Below, piece after piece: positions 24,538 through 34,872 of a DNA stretch of 64,000 nucleotides. Source of the DNA: Physcomitrium patens (Eukaryota; Streptophyta; Bryopsida; Funariales; Funariaceae). The stretch is taken from positions 5,642,959 to 5,706,958 of the forward strand of contig NC_037263.1 in the NCBI RefSeq assembly GCF_000002425.4, in the 5' to 3' direction. Both the position numbers and the translations under genes were made by a program. Under the pieces are notes generated by a model. It saw only the letters and a list, made by a program, of their open reading frames with translations, ran no database searches and was not told where the DNA came from. Each line of letters begins with the position of its first letter. The first letter of the stretch is position 1.

Positions 24538-26630
24538 TATAAATCAAATATAGAATATTAAAAATTAATCTAAGTTTTACACTAATATGTTCTCTCTTTA
24601 AATTTTTGTTGCTTATTAAAGCTTAAGTTTTAATATTTCATCAATGGTCTTTTCTAATTCATAACCTTGTAAATCTTATACTTTTAATCATATTAAACTT
24701 ATAATATGTATTATAAAAATATTAGTCATATTTATTTAAGATATAAATGTATTATTAATCTTTTTTTTTTATTTTTATTTTTTATGATCCGTTGGTAGCT
24801 CTATTAAAGAAATATGATTTTTTTTAAGACAAAAAACACAAAAATTATAAAGATTATAAAATTTATAAGTTAGCATGATTTATTAGCTATTAAATGTTTA
24901 AAAAAGAAAATTAAATATTCACAATGATAGAGATTACAATAAAAATATATGTATGCAGTTCATGTCTTTTGAAGCTACATCCACAAAAGAAATTTCTAGT
25001 TTACAACTTTATTGATGCCACACCCAAGACACAATATGCCCTTGTTGAGTTTACACCTGCACTACAAAATTTGTCTTAGACATTGATCCTTGACTCGAAG
25101 TCCGCCCAAGTTTATACCTTGTCAGGCCTCTCAAACCAAAAATCTTAAACCTGATTTTATATTTTGACATTCCTATTCACTTATTGCAAGTGCTTTGTAC
25201 CTAGATTTTCTACAAGAAGTATTTTTATTTAATAATAAAAGCCACTATCAATATTAAGGCCTAATATAATATCAATTAAACTTAATTTATTTGTTCTAAT
25301 ATAAAAAAAAACTATTAATTAGTTGAATTTTTTAAAAAATATATTCATTGTTTTAAAACTAAACTTCTCAAAGACATATAATAAATTCTTTTGGACATTT
25401 TATTTTTTCAATTTTTTTTTAATTTCATACAAGTTTGATTAAAATTTATTTTTTACATTAATATATAAATATATAAATATATATATTAAAATATTAAAAT
25501 GTATTTAGTTTTTTAATACCATAGTATTATTTTTTAAGTTATAATAATATTAGAAAAATTGAAGTTCTAAGATGTTTTTGATTCTAGTTACTATTTCTAT
25601 ATATTTAAAAAATAATATCCTGAAAATGTTCTTGAATTTTGGAAGTTCCTGAATCATTTATGATTTTTAATTCTTTTTAATTTTTTTCTTCTAAAATTGT
25701 TCTACTAATGTTATGATTCAAGTGATTTTTTGATCTAATTTTTATTAGTTATGAAGCTTTTCCTTCAAAAAAATTTAAATGTAATTTTTGTCCTCTGCTG
25801 TTTTGTTTTCAAGAGTTCCTTTTATTCTTTTATAATTTGATAATTTTATCAGCTTAGTTATAACAATAATGTTACAATAAAATTTATCTTTTTATATTTT
25901 ATTTGTTGATCTGTTCTACTAAAATTATATTCTGAAGTTATTTTTATTATTGATATTATTACTGTTATTAAAAATATTTTAATAGTGTTGTGATTCTAAT
26001 TGTTTTAATTTTGATACTATTTTCATTTTTTTTAAAAACCTAAAATTAATATTATAGAATTTTATTTTATATATTGGTTTTAATTAAAATTTCTATTTTT
26101 CATAAACGAATTAATTAATATATCTATTTTCTTCTTAAGTTGTTATAGAAAGGTTATGGAAAGATTAAAAATCTACACCAAACTAAGTCAAGCTATCTTT
26201 TACACTACAAAGGGGGAATCTAAGAGTGCAAGTATGAAGATTAGAGAAAATCTTAAAGCATTATTAAAATGACTAAATCACCACATCCAAGCAAATCCTT
26301 ACAAGAAGTTCTCTCTTTCTCAAAATCACTCATAAGGCTTGACTTGATAAGAATGTTAAGTCAAAGATTTTTATCCATCTAAGTATTCAAACCCTAGTTT
26401 ACATGAATAAAGTCAATTAATGAAAAAAATATCAATGGATAAAAAATAAATAACCAAACTAAATTATAAATATTTGATAGAATTTGGCACTTGATGCCAT
26501 ATCATGTGATATTTGTCATATAAACAAAGATTGTTACACGCAATCCACTGAGTGCTACAAATCCATTACAAAGTATGTAATCTAAATTAAATATAAATAT
26601 ACAACCAACATACTTTCAAGTGTATTCCAT
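21781..26630. other. Extremely AT-rich decayed DNA
   Basis: No intact gene. Long A/T tracts, including a T-homopolymer at about 24506-24534. A short less AT-rich patch at about 24960-25200 may be a remnant of something older, but I cannot identify it. The composition resembles the old retroelement fragments to the right. Confidence 0.55.
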
Positions 26631-26639
26631 TAGTTTTAT

Positions 26640-27775
26640 AATATAATATGGCTAATGACTAAAAAAAAGAAGAAAATATTCTATTATAAAAGATCTTATT
26701 TTAAAATATTATAGTAAATTATTTAAAAAATATAGATAATAGTTAAAAAGATGATAAAAAAACATATTGTTAATGTTGTTTTTTTACAAAATAGACTTCT
26801 ACTTACTTTGTAGAGCCATAAATAAGGCAAAACAAAGTAGATTGGAAAATTAAATGATATAGGCATGTGTAAGAAGGAATTCAGAGTAGATTTTTAGTAA
26901 AATTTACCTCGAGAAATCAAGAATTGATACTTAGAGAGGACCGGTTGTTAACTTAGATCAAAATCAGACTCTAAGGCACAAAACCATGTACCAATGGTGA
27001 CTTCATGGTTTTTTTGTAGATTAAAGAATAAAATTTGAGATTAGACTTGAAGAAAGATTTTAAAGCATTAGTTTCATATTATTTGAATCAATATTAAAAT
27101 TTTGAGAAATTTTCAAAATTAGTGATGTCTTTAGTGGGATTAGGATTTGAGAAATAAAATTATGTTTATAAATTTGAAGGTTTCTTGAGTTATGTAATAT
27201 ATATATATATACTAGTGGAATTTGGATAATATAATGGTGTGCTAGTTGTAATTGTATATGCAAATTTTGAGATCAATCAAATAGTTAGATTGAAGTATAT
27301 GAGGATTTTTGTAAGTTGAGGTCTTAGAAATTGGAGTTTGAAGGTTAGTGAGTATTTCAAAGATCTTTAGTAATCTATCTATTAAAATGAAGTGATTTTT
27401 TTTTTACAAAAAGTAGATTCTATTTTCAATATTTTGCTGAAATATGAAAGCAATTCAATAGTTCAAGAAGGAGATATTGGTATTGAAAGTTTAGCATTTA
27501 GATTGGAATAGAAGGCTACCTAATATCCAATTGGATTATCTTACATTTTTTTTAATTAGTAATTGTAATCAACTTCATCTTTCTTGTACTTATTTCAAAC
27601 TAAGACATTAAAGAGTGTAAAAATTTTGAGTTGATATCAATGATTAGATTTGTTTGAAATTACTTGAAGTTTATTTAAGGCTCTATTTAACTTGGTAGAA
27701 TCGTTATTGCATTTTTACTTATCTTCCATAGCTAAATAGCTGGTGTTTTTTCAAGCAAAAATATACATAATACGA
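26640..27775 (-). repeat. Old LTR copy A (3' LTR of the minus-strand gypsy element)
   Basis: Diverged copy of the LTR family seen at 40674-42312 (same orientation) and 44195-45094 and 45531-46985 (opposite orientation). Shared landmarks are the block around ACAAAATAGACTTCTACTTACTT, a segment reading AATTGATACTTAGAGAG, and an inner end with TAATAC close to 27770. It lies directly downstream, in minus sense, of the PHD/integrase remnant, as expected for a 3' LTR. Boundaries are approximate. Confidence 0.6.
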
Positions 27776-27959
27776 CATTGGATATTAAGAGCCATTCTAA
27801 TTAGTTAGAATTACAAAATACATATTGTTGAAGGTGAATGCCATAATGATATTATTATTAAATTAAATTATTCTAAACTAGTATTACAATAGCTAAACTA
27901 CCAAAGTGTGTAATAAATACAATCAAAGAAAACTTCAATCCTTATCAATAGATAGGATA

Positions 27960-29131
27960 TAATTAAAAGACTTCTTACAACAAGGACAAATTTAATCTTT
28001 TGAAATGAGAGTCAATAGATGTCGTGTCAAACATACCACATGCTATCTACATTGATATTGATCATACCAAAATATGGTAGTAACTACTTTCTTTTCACCA
28101 CATATAAAATAAAGAAGATCAATTGCTACAATTGTCAATTCAAGATGTACAGAATCATCTAAAAAGTTATGACAAGAAATACAATTCTTTGAACGCTTCT
28201 TAAACTCTTGTCCAACTTTACATTTTAACAACAAAATGCCACTAGGCAATATATCTTTTATACATAGAATTGTATATCTTGGCTTAACATCAAGTATTGT
28301 AGGTACTTCATGTTGCAAATATACATAATCTCTTTTAGAGCATTTTTGCAATCGAGGTTAATAAGCTCAACTACAAATGCAAGCACATCGTAAAATGTCA
28401 TCATCTTGAGCAATATATAAGTTCTCTATAGCTATAGGTATTGCTTACTTAAAAAAATTTACTTAATTGTATAGATATTAAGTCCAAACATCAAGATCAT
28501 CTTAGTCTTTAATTAGAGCTAATTTTTACATATTGAATTGAATAGGATTGACTCACATCTATATAACAACTAGTAAGGACTATAAGATATCAAAGATTTT
28601 TATCTACTAAAATAACAATTCATTGTAATCTACAATAATATCAAATTCCAATCACAATAGTTGTCATGAAGTAATCCATACTTTCATAAACTATGCTTGA
28701 TAGTTTAAACAACTAGTTTAGCTAAGCCATCTACCTCAAAATGATTTCTAAATGTAATACAGTCATAAAATTAAACTTTAATACATAAAGCTTCAAATAT
28801 TTTTTATAAAATCTCTTCTTTGATGTATTGATTTCAATAAGTGTTCCAAAATGTGCTAATATATGATCAAGAATAGCCATGGCTACTAATTTGGAAGATT
28901 TTGTGATAAAGCTATAAGTTCAAAGTACTTATTAAAATATTCTACGATCACCAATACATATTTAGCTCTACATAAGATGACAACAAGTAGACCAACAAAG
29001 TCCAAAGACCAATAGTAATCCAAATCTATGATAGATGAAGGCTTCAATTAAGGTGATAAAGTGTTCAAGCTAAATCTAGCTTGATCGTATATTTTACACC
29101 GCAAAACATATGTAGCTATTTGGTGATACAT
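27960..29131 (-). pseudogene. Decayed gypsy integrase with C-terminal PHD-like finger
   Basis: Read on the minus strand, 29040-28870 gives an integrase core start, YYWSLDFVGLL..KYVLVIVEYFNKYFEL, followed by two stops. Downstream, 28351-28043 is open and then continues past one stop as HVVCLT..ICPCC to about 27965. The cysteine/histidine pattern of this end matches a C4HC3 PHD finger if the Tyr residues at expected Cys positions are TGT-to-TAT changes. Several expected Trp or Cys codons are altered by G-to-A. The upstream part of the integrase is cut at 29131 by the younger chromovirus and resumes right of 35318. A PHD finger is a histone-reading module, so this could have been a chromatin-targeting tail analogous to a chromodomain (inference). 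Confidence 0.6.
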
Positions 29132-29151
29132 TGTTAGGGACATATTCCTTA

Positions 29152-29398
29152 GAACTTTCTAGAAGAGAAGCCTCTGGAACCTTTTAGAGAAAAGTTTCTA
29201 GAAGCTTCTAGAAAGGAAGTCTCTGGAATCTTATAGAAGAGAAGTTTCTAGAAGCTTCTAAAAAGGAAGCCCCTGGAACTTTCTAGAAGCTTCCTACTTA
29301 ATAGAAGTAGCTCGAGAAGTTTCTAGAACCTTCTAGAAAAGAAGCCTCTGGAACCTTCTAGAAGCTTCTTAGTTAATAGAAGTAGCTCGAGAAGCTTC
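29152..29398 (+). promoter_or_regulatory. Array of perfect heat-shock elements in U3
   Basis: Inverted nGAAn pentamers, the binding unit of heat-shock factors, occur in seven perfectly phased clusters: 29152-29164 (3 units), 29196-29213 (4), 29246-29258 (3), 29276-29293 (4), 29316-29338 (5), 29351-29368 (4) and 29391-29398 (2). The last cluster ends about 12 bp before the TATA box. Three alternating units already make a functional HSE, so about 25 units here predict strong heat-induced transcription. All HSE triplets are unchanged in the 3' LTR at +5741. Confidence 0.85.
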
Positions 29399-29409
29399 CT
29401 AAGTAGGAG

Positions 29410-29419
29410 TATATATAGG
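29410..29419 (+). promoter_or_regulatory. TATA box of the chromovirus LTR
   Basis: TATATATAGG follows the HSE array. RNA would be expected to start about 25-35 bases downstream, near the CTGAAGA..TCTTCAG inverted repeat. The 3' LTR has the same box at 35151. Confidence 0.75.
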
Positions 29420-29601
29420 GATCGAGGCTGAAGAGTTCTTCAGTCTCAACAACACATCTCTTGGAGTTCTAGCTCACCTTTCTGGTATTGTTCTTGTACT
29501 CATTTGTTTAATCTAGTTCTGTCACTTCTTCTTGAACTTCTTGTTAGATTTCAAGTCTGTATTTTGTGTCCGTGACAGTTTGTCGAGACTGCACTAACTT
29601 G

Positions 29602-29616
29602 AGATATCAGAGCTAG
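29602..29616 (+). other. Candidate primer-binding site
   Basis: The stretch TATCAGAGCT resembles part of the initiator-Met tRNA primer site TGGTATCAGAGC used by many plant LTR elements. It lies about 25 bases after the LTR rather than immediately next to it, and only about nine bases match. It may therefore be fortuitous, or the element may prime differently. Confidence 0.3.
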
Positions 29617-29626
29617 TTCTTTCTTA

Positions 29627-29814
29627 GTAGAGTGTGGATTACCCCTCTACTTGAAGGTATACTAGCATTTTTTAGAGGTTGCGGATTATCCTCCTCTGAA
29701 CTGATACTTCTTCTGTTACAATATTGGAGTCTTATTCTTCTTGGAGAGAGTGGATTATCCCTCTTCTTGAAATTCTTAAGGCATTTTATAGGTTGTGGAT
29801 TACCCTCCTATAAA
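29627..29814 (+). promoter_or_regulatory. Four leader hairpins with a shared GGATTAYCC loop
   Basis: Stems: 29627-29632/29645-29650 (GTAGAG/CTCTAC), 29671-29678/29693-29700 (8 bp with one G-U), 29747-29750/29761-29764 (AGAG/CTCT) and 29785-29792/29807-29814 (TTTATAGG/CCTATAAA). Every loop carries G(T/C)GGATTA(T/C)CC. Stem sequences differ while pairing is kept. The four lie in two tandem copies of a roughly 115-120 base module between LTR and gag, where retroelement packaging or translation signals lie. The role is inferred. Confidence 0.65.
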
Positions 29815-29857
29815 CCAATATTGTCTCTTATAGGGTCATTTTTGTCCTTCTTTTAGA

Positions 29858-30856
29858 ATGGCCGGAGGTCAAGACATTAGTATGACAGAAAGTTCAGAGT
29901 CTAAGTTAGATGCTATTATGAATGCCCTCGCTACATTATCACAAAGAATTGCAGAGATTGAAGGAGTGGTGGCAAGGCTTCATAATGATGGAGTATCTGA
30001 GATAGCACAATCTAAACTACACCAGCCTCAAATTTCGGCACTTGGAGAAACAACTTTACCTCAGGTTCGACAAGAACCACTAGTTCTACAACATAAGGAG
30101 CCTCGAGTTAGCCTTCCAGATAAGTTTGATGGAACACGTTCCAAGTTTCGAGGATTCGTCAATCAAATTAGGTTGATAACAGTTTTACAGTCCGAACGAT
30201 ATCCAACGGAGGAGTCACGTGTTGGGCTTGTTGGAACCTTACTTACGGGACAAGCTCTATCATGGCTTGCTCCTTTGTTTGAAAAACGATCATCCATATT
30301 AAACAACTTCGAAACCTTTTTGGAAGCATTTGCGGAAGCATTTGGTGAACACGATAAGGTTCGATGGGCTACAACAAAGATCCGGTCGCTACGACAAGGG
30401 ATGCGTTCTACATCAGTCTGTGCTTCGGATTTCAGGCAATTAGTATGCGACATCAATTGGGATGAAGAAGCGTTGATGAGTCAATTCTATTGGTGTTTAA
30501 GAGATGATGTGAAGGATTTGCTGTTAACTCTTCCTGATCCACGAACGCTCAATGAAGCCATTAGCCAAGCTGTGAAGTGCGATAATCGCCTATTCCAACG
30601 TCGCCAAGACCAACGCTCAAGACAACATACAATTTGCCATGCTCCAACTATGTCGGCAAGGAGTGTGAATTCCCATTCAGAGGTGGAAGACATGCAAATT
30701 GATGCGGTACGTATCAAATCTCTTACTATAGAAGAAAAAAAGCGACGTATGGAGGAAAATTTATGCTTGTATTGCGGTGGAGAAGGCCACAAAGTCGGAA
30801 ACTGTCCCAAAAAGCAAAATCGAGGCATAGTCAAGACTAGGGAAGTATTTGTTTAG
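29858..30856 (+). CDS. gag: Chromovirus Gag
   Basis: 332 residues, uninterrupted. Structural protein that would form the virus-like particle and bind the element RNA in the cytoplasm. A coiled-coil-like start (residues about 10-45, with KLDAIMNALATLSQRIAEIE) is followed by the retrotransposon Gag core (about 85-230), with LVGTLLTGQALSWLAPLFEK and an F..F...FGEHD motif. A CCHC zinc knuckle lies near the C-terminus (CLYCGGEGHKVGNC, CX2CX4HX4C). It ends in TAG at 30854. The pol frame is open from 30841, one base back, so the two frames overlap by 16 bases. I see no canonical -1 slippery heptamer there. In many chromoviruses gag and pol are one frame, so the offset may instead be a mutation. Confidence 0.92.
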   Translation: MAGGQDISMTESSESKLDAIMNALATLSQRIAEIEGVVARLHNDGVSEIAQSKLHQPQISALGETTLPQVRQEPLVLQHKEPRVSLPDKFDGTRSKFRGFVNQIRLITVLQSERYPTEESRVGLVGTLLTGQALSWLAPLFEKRSSILNNFETFLEAFAEAFGEHDKVRWATTKIRSLRQGMRSTSVCASDFRQLVCDINWDEEALMSQFYWCLRDDVKDLLLTLPDPRTLNEAISQAVKCDNRLFQRRQDQRSRQHTICHAPTMSARSVNSHSEVEDMQIDAVRIKSLTIEEKKRRMEENLCLYCGGEGHKVGNCPKKQNRGIVKTREVFV

Positions 30857-33800
30857 GAAAACGAGGATGCCCAGCCACAGTAGGAACCATGCGGCTGGAC
30901 AATGAAATATCCCAACAACAATCAGGTTCTTTTCTTTCTGCCCAACCTGCACTTTGTTTTACAATCCCTCTGTTTATCGGCTCTCAAAAACTGAGAACCT
31001 TAGCACTACTAGACTCAGGAGCATCTGCTTGTTTTTTAGACGAAGAATTTGCAAAGCATCATAAGATCCCTTTAGTACAAAAATCAAAACCTGTTCATGT
31101 TGAGGTCATAGATGGGCGACTTTTATTGTCTGGTAGCATCACCCATGAATCAAAACCTATAGAAGTAACTTTTAAAGACCATAGTAGTCATATTATTTTT
31201 AATATTATTAGAACCCCATCAAATCCTATTATTCTTGGTCTTGGTTGGAAAAACATAATCCATTGATAGATTGGAGGTTGCGGAAGATGACTTTTCCCAC
31301 AAAATCATTCAAGAAAAAACCTAGTAAAAAACCTCGAAAAAAGAAATCCTTATTCATTGGAGCAAGAGCGTTTATAAGATCATCTAAGAAAGGCACTCCA
31401 TTTGTCATTTATGCGGCTCCAACTACCGAGGAGAAGATCTCAACAACAAGTATACCGGAGCAATATAAAGATTTTGAAGACGTGTTTCAAAAGAAGAATG
31501 CGGACATACTACCGGAACACCGACCATATGTTTGTGCCATAGACTTGTAAGAAGGAGCACAACCACCTTTTGGCCCAATCTACAATCTATCGCAAACAGA
31601 GTTGGCAGAGTTGCAAAAGTACATCGACGAGAATCTAGCTAAGAACTTCATTCGTCATTCAAAATCATCAGCTGTAGCACCCATCTTATTTGTGAAGAAG
31701 AAAGATGGATCACTACGGATGTGTGTGGACTATCGAGGCCTCAACAAGGTAACTAAGAAAAATCGTTACCCATTACCCTTGATTTCTAGTCTCTTAGAAC
31801 AACTTGGACGTGCGAAGATCTTTACAAAAATTGATCTAAGGGGAGCTTATAATCTCGTACGAATCAAGGAAGGAGATGAGTGGAAGACAGCATTCCGTAC
31901 AAGATATGGTCATTTCGAGTATAATGTCATGCCTTTTGGTCTTACCAATGCTCCAGCAGTTTTTCAACATATGATGAATGATATCTTTCGAGAACACCTC
32001 GACGATTTTGTTGTCATCTACTTGAACGATATTCTAATATTCTCAAAAAACGAGGAAGAGCATGAGAAGCATGTTCGTTTGATCTTGGAGAAACTACGCA
32101 AGCGAGGACTATATGCCAAATTAAAAAAATGTTTATTTCACCAGACGGAGATGGAGTTTTTGGGGTTCATTGCGACTACAGAAGGTTTGAAGATGGACCC
32201 CAAGAAAGTAGAAGCAATCATGTCTTGGGAGGTTCCAAAGACGATTAGAGACATACAATGCTTTCTTGGTTTTGCTAACTTCTATTGGATCTTCATCAAG
32301 AATTATTCTCAAGTTGCTGCTCCTCTCACTCGATTAACATGCAAGGATAAGTTGGAATGGGGACCTTTGGCGGAGAAGGCATTTCAAGACTTGAAGACGG
32401 CATTTACTACAGCTCCAATTTTGATACATCCAGACTTTACAAAGGCCTTCTATTTAGAGACTGATGCTTCAGATTTTGCTTTGGGAGCTATGCTTTCACA
32501 AATGAGTGAAGACAAGAAGCTCCATCCAGTTGCATTCTATTCTCGAAAGTTCTCTGCTGCTGAAATCAATTATGAGATCCACGATAAGGAACTTCTTGCT
32601 ATAGTGGATTCTTTCAAAGAATGGCGTCACTTTCTTGAAGGAGCTGCACATCCAGTGACCGTATATATGGATCACTAGAATTTGGAGTATTTCATGTCGG
32701 CTCGAGTTTTAAATCGGCGTGAAGCTCGGTGGAATATGTCGCTATCTAGATTCAATTTTATTATCACTTATCGACCTGGAAAGCGGCAAGGACTATCTGA
32801 TGCTTTATCAAGGAGATCGTATCTTGCACCAAAGGCTGGAGAAGCAGCGTTTGATCAACAATGTACAACGTTATTGAAGCCAGAGAGATTTCAACTTTGT
32901 GCTACTATTGTATCATTTGATGCTGACTTCCTAAACCAGGTACGTGCTATGACCATTAAAGATTCAGTAGCCATTGATATCAAGCAACGTACCAATGACG
33001 ACAAGTTCAAGGTGGAGGGAGATCTTTTATACTTTGAAGAGCGATTGTACATTCCAAAAGGACCAGCACGACTCCGAGTTTTTCAATCTCGCCATAATTT
33101 TCTAGCTGCGGGACATTTTGGATTCAACAAGACCTTGGAGCTTATTTCCCGAGATTTTTGGTGGCCTCAAATGTGGAAGGATGTGAAAGATTTTGTCCTC
33201 TCCTGTGATATCTGTTCAAGATCCAAGAATCCTCGGCATCGCCCTTATGGACTTCTACAGCCATTGCCAATTCCACGTCGACCATGGTCTTCAATTTCTA
33301 TGGACTTCATCACTGATTTGCCATCATCAAACTCATTTGATAGCATCTTTGTCGTGGTAGATCGGCTTACGAAGATGGCACACTTTGTTCCTTGTAAGAA
33401 GACATCGTCCAGTGAAGTCACAGCAAGACTCTTTCTCAATAATGTGTATCGATATCATGGACTACCAGATGATATCATATCAGATCGAGGTACCCAGTTC
33501 GTGTCAAAGTTTTGGAGATCTCTCTTTGGAATATTAAAGGTGGATATCAAGCTTTCTTCAGCTTTTCATCCTCAAACTGATCGCCAAACGGAACGGGTGA
33601 ACCAAGTCTTGGAGCAGTACTTATGATGCAGCATCAACTATCAACAAGACGATTAGACTGCATATCTACCGCTAGCCGAGTTTGCATATAACAACACCCT
33701 CCATGCATCGACTCAACAAACACCATTCTATTCCAACTATGGGTATCATCCGAAGCTTGATTTATTGAGTCCGTCAACAAATAACAATCCAGCAGCTGAA

Positions 33801-34358
33801 GGATTTGCGAAGCAACTATCAGAGCTTCAAACTATGTTGAAGCTTCAATTACAATCCGCTCAAGAATCCTATAAGACGTCTGCAGATAGATTTCGGAATC
33901 AAGCACCTACTTTCAAAGTTGGAGACAAAGCTTGGCTTCTTCGACGAAATATCAAGACCAAGCGACCATGTGATAAGTTGGACTATCAAAGATTGGGACC
34001 ATTTATCATCTAGAAGCAAATTAATCCAGTGGCATACCGGCTGGAGTTACCGGCTTCTATGAAGGTACATCCAGTCTTTCATGTTTCTCTGTTGGAACCT
34101 TATCGAGAGTCATCTTTTCCTGAAAGAGTGCAATGTCCGCCACCTAGTATTGAAATCGAGAACCATGAAGAATACGAGGTTGAAAAGGTATTGGATTCAC
34201 GGCGAAGGTGGGGAAAGTTAGAATATCTTGTTCATTGGTGCGGCTATGACATTAATGAGCGAACGTGGGAGCCAGCTGAAAATCTTGCGAATGCGCCACA
34301 AAAGGTACAGGAGTTTCATCAACGACATCCTGATAAATCTAAATCAATTCGACGATAG
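30841..34358 (+). pseudogene. pol: Chromovirus Pol with chromodomain, inactivated
   Basis: Domain order: aspartic protease (LALLDSGASACFLD, near 31010), RT (KKKDGSLRMCVDYRGLNKVT; FGLTNAPAVFQ), RNase H (TDASDFALGAML), integrase with HHCC zinc site (GHFGFNK...CDICSRSKN), D,D,E core (SMDFITDLP, ISDRGTQF, HPQTDRQTERVN), GPF segment and a C-terminal chromodomain ([20 protein letters not shown]). The last marks it as a chromovirus. Breaks: a frameshift between about 31245 and 31266, and stops at 31548 (TAA), 32676 (TAG), 33624 (TGA), 33654 (TAG) and 34011 (TAG). The RT active site reads YLND instead of YxDD (codon 32025-32027), removing an essential metal-binding Asp. Most changes look like C-to-T or G-to-A transitions. 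Not functional. Confidence 0.93.
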
Positions 34359-34495
34359 CTTTTTTCTGAAGCTTGTTCTCCCAACAATATAAGAAAAGGG
34401 GAGAGCACCAACAAAATTCGTAGTTGATGTAGTTATTTTCTCCAAGATAGATCATAGTTTGGTCTTTTGATATGGATAGCTAAGAGATAGATACT

Positions 34496-34825
34496 ATGCC
34501 AGTTAGAGTATTGCAATCGAGTAGCTCACGAAGGCGACCCCGAGATGAAGAACTACATGTACCACGACGACGACGGAGGATACCGAATAACCGATCACTG
34601 GTGATTGTATTTGAGATTGAGCCTGCTTACGATGGTCAGCCAAAAGGCGTGTTTGTAGGACAATTTCACAATGAGGACACGGAAGTTCATGCTTGGTCAG
34701 AAGTCGAAAGCGTGGACCACTACCGTTGGCTTCAAGGGTCGATGAACCACTTACCTCGTGAACAACAGTTGGAGTTCATAGTAGAAGTTATGCGACAGAT
34801 CTTCATTTTTTTGCGTTGGTACTGA
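34496..34825 (+). CDS. Extra small ORF between pol and 3' LTR, unknown function
   Basis: 109 residues, ATG to stop, uninterrupted although the neighbouring pol is full of stops. The N-terminal third is strongly basic (SSSRRRPRDEE, then PRRRRRIPNN), like a nuclear-localisation or nucleic-acid-binding arm. The rest is a compact mixed sequence (LVIVFEIEPAYDGQ, VFVGQFHNEDTEVHAWSEVE, HYRWLQGSMNHL) with no membrane segment or signal peptide, so it does not look like an envelope protein. I do not recognise it. Extra 3' ORFs are known in some plant gypsy elements but are usually lineage-specific. Confidence 0.6.
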   Translation: MPVRVLQSSSSRRRPRDEELHVPRRRRRIPNNRSLVIVFEIEPAYDGQPKGVFVGQFHNEDTEVHAWSEVESVDHYRWLQGSMNHLPREQQLEFIVEVMRQIFIFLRWY

Positions 34826-34857
34826 TCAACAACATTGCTTCTCAGAGACCTCGAAGC

Positions 34858-34872
34858 TAAAGGAGGGGGTGA
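34858..34872 (+). other. Polypurine tract
   Basis: A run of A and G, AAAGGAGGGGGTGA, lies immediately before the 3' LTR. This is the expected primer for plus-strand DNA synthesis. Confidence 0.85.

Larger units (their letters stand above)
29132..29577 (+). repeat. Chromovirus 5' LTR
   Basis: Begins TGTTAGGGAC and ends GTCCGTGACA (TG...CA ends). The U3 part is built of repeated modules (two of about 50 bp, two of about 60-75 bp), each starting GAAGCCTCTGGAAC or similar and containing heat-shock-type triplets. TATA box at 29410. A 7-bp inverted repeat (CTGAAGAGTTCTTCAG, 29428-29443) lies near the expected RNA start. Confidence 0.96.
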
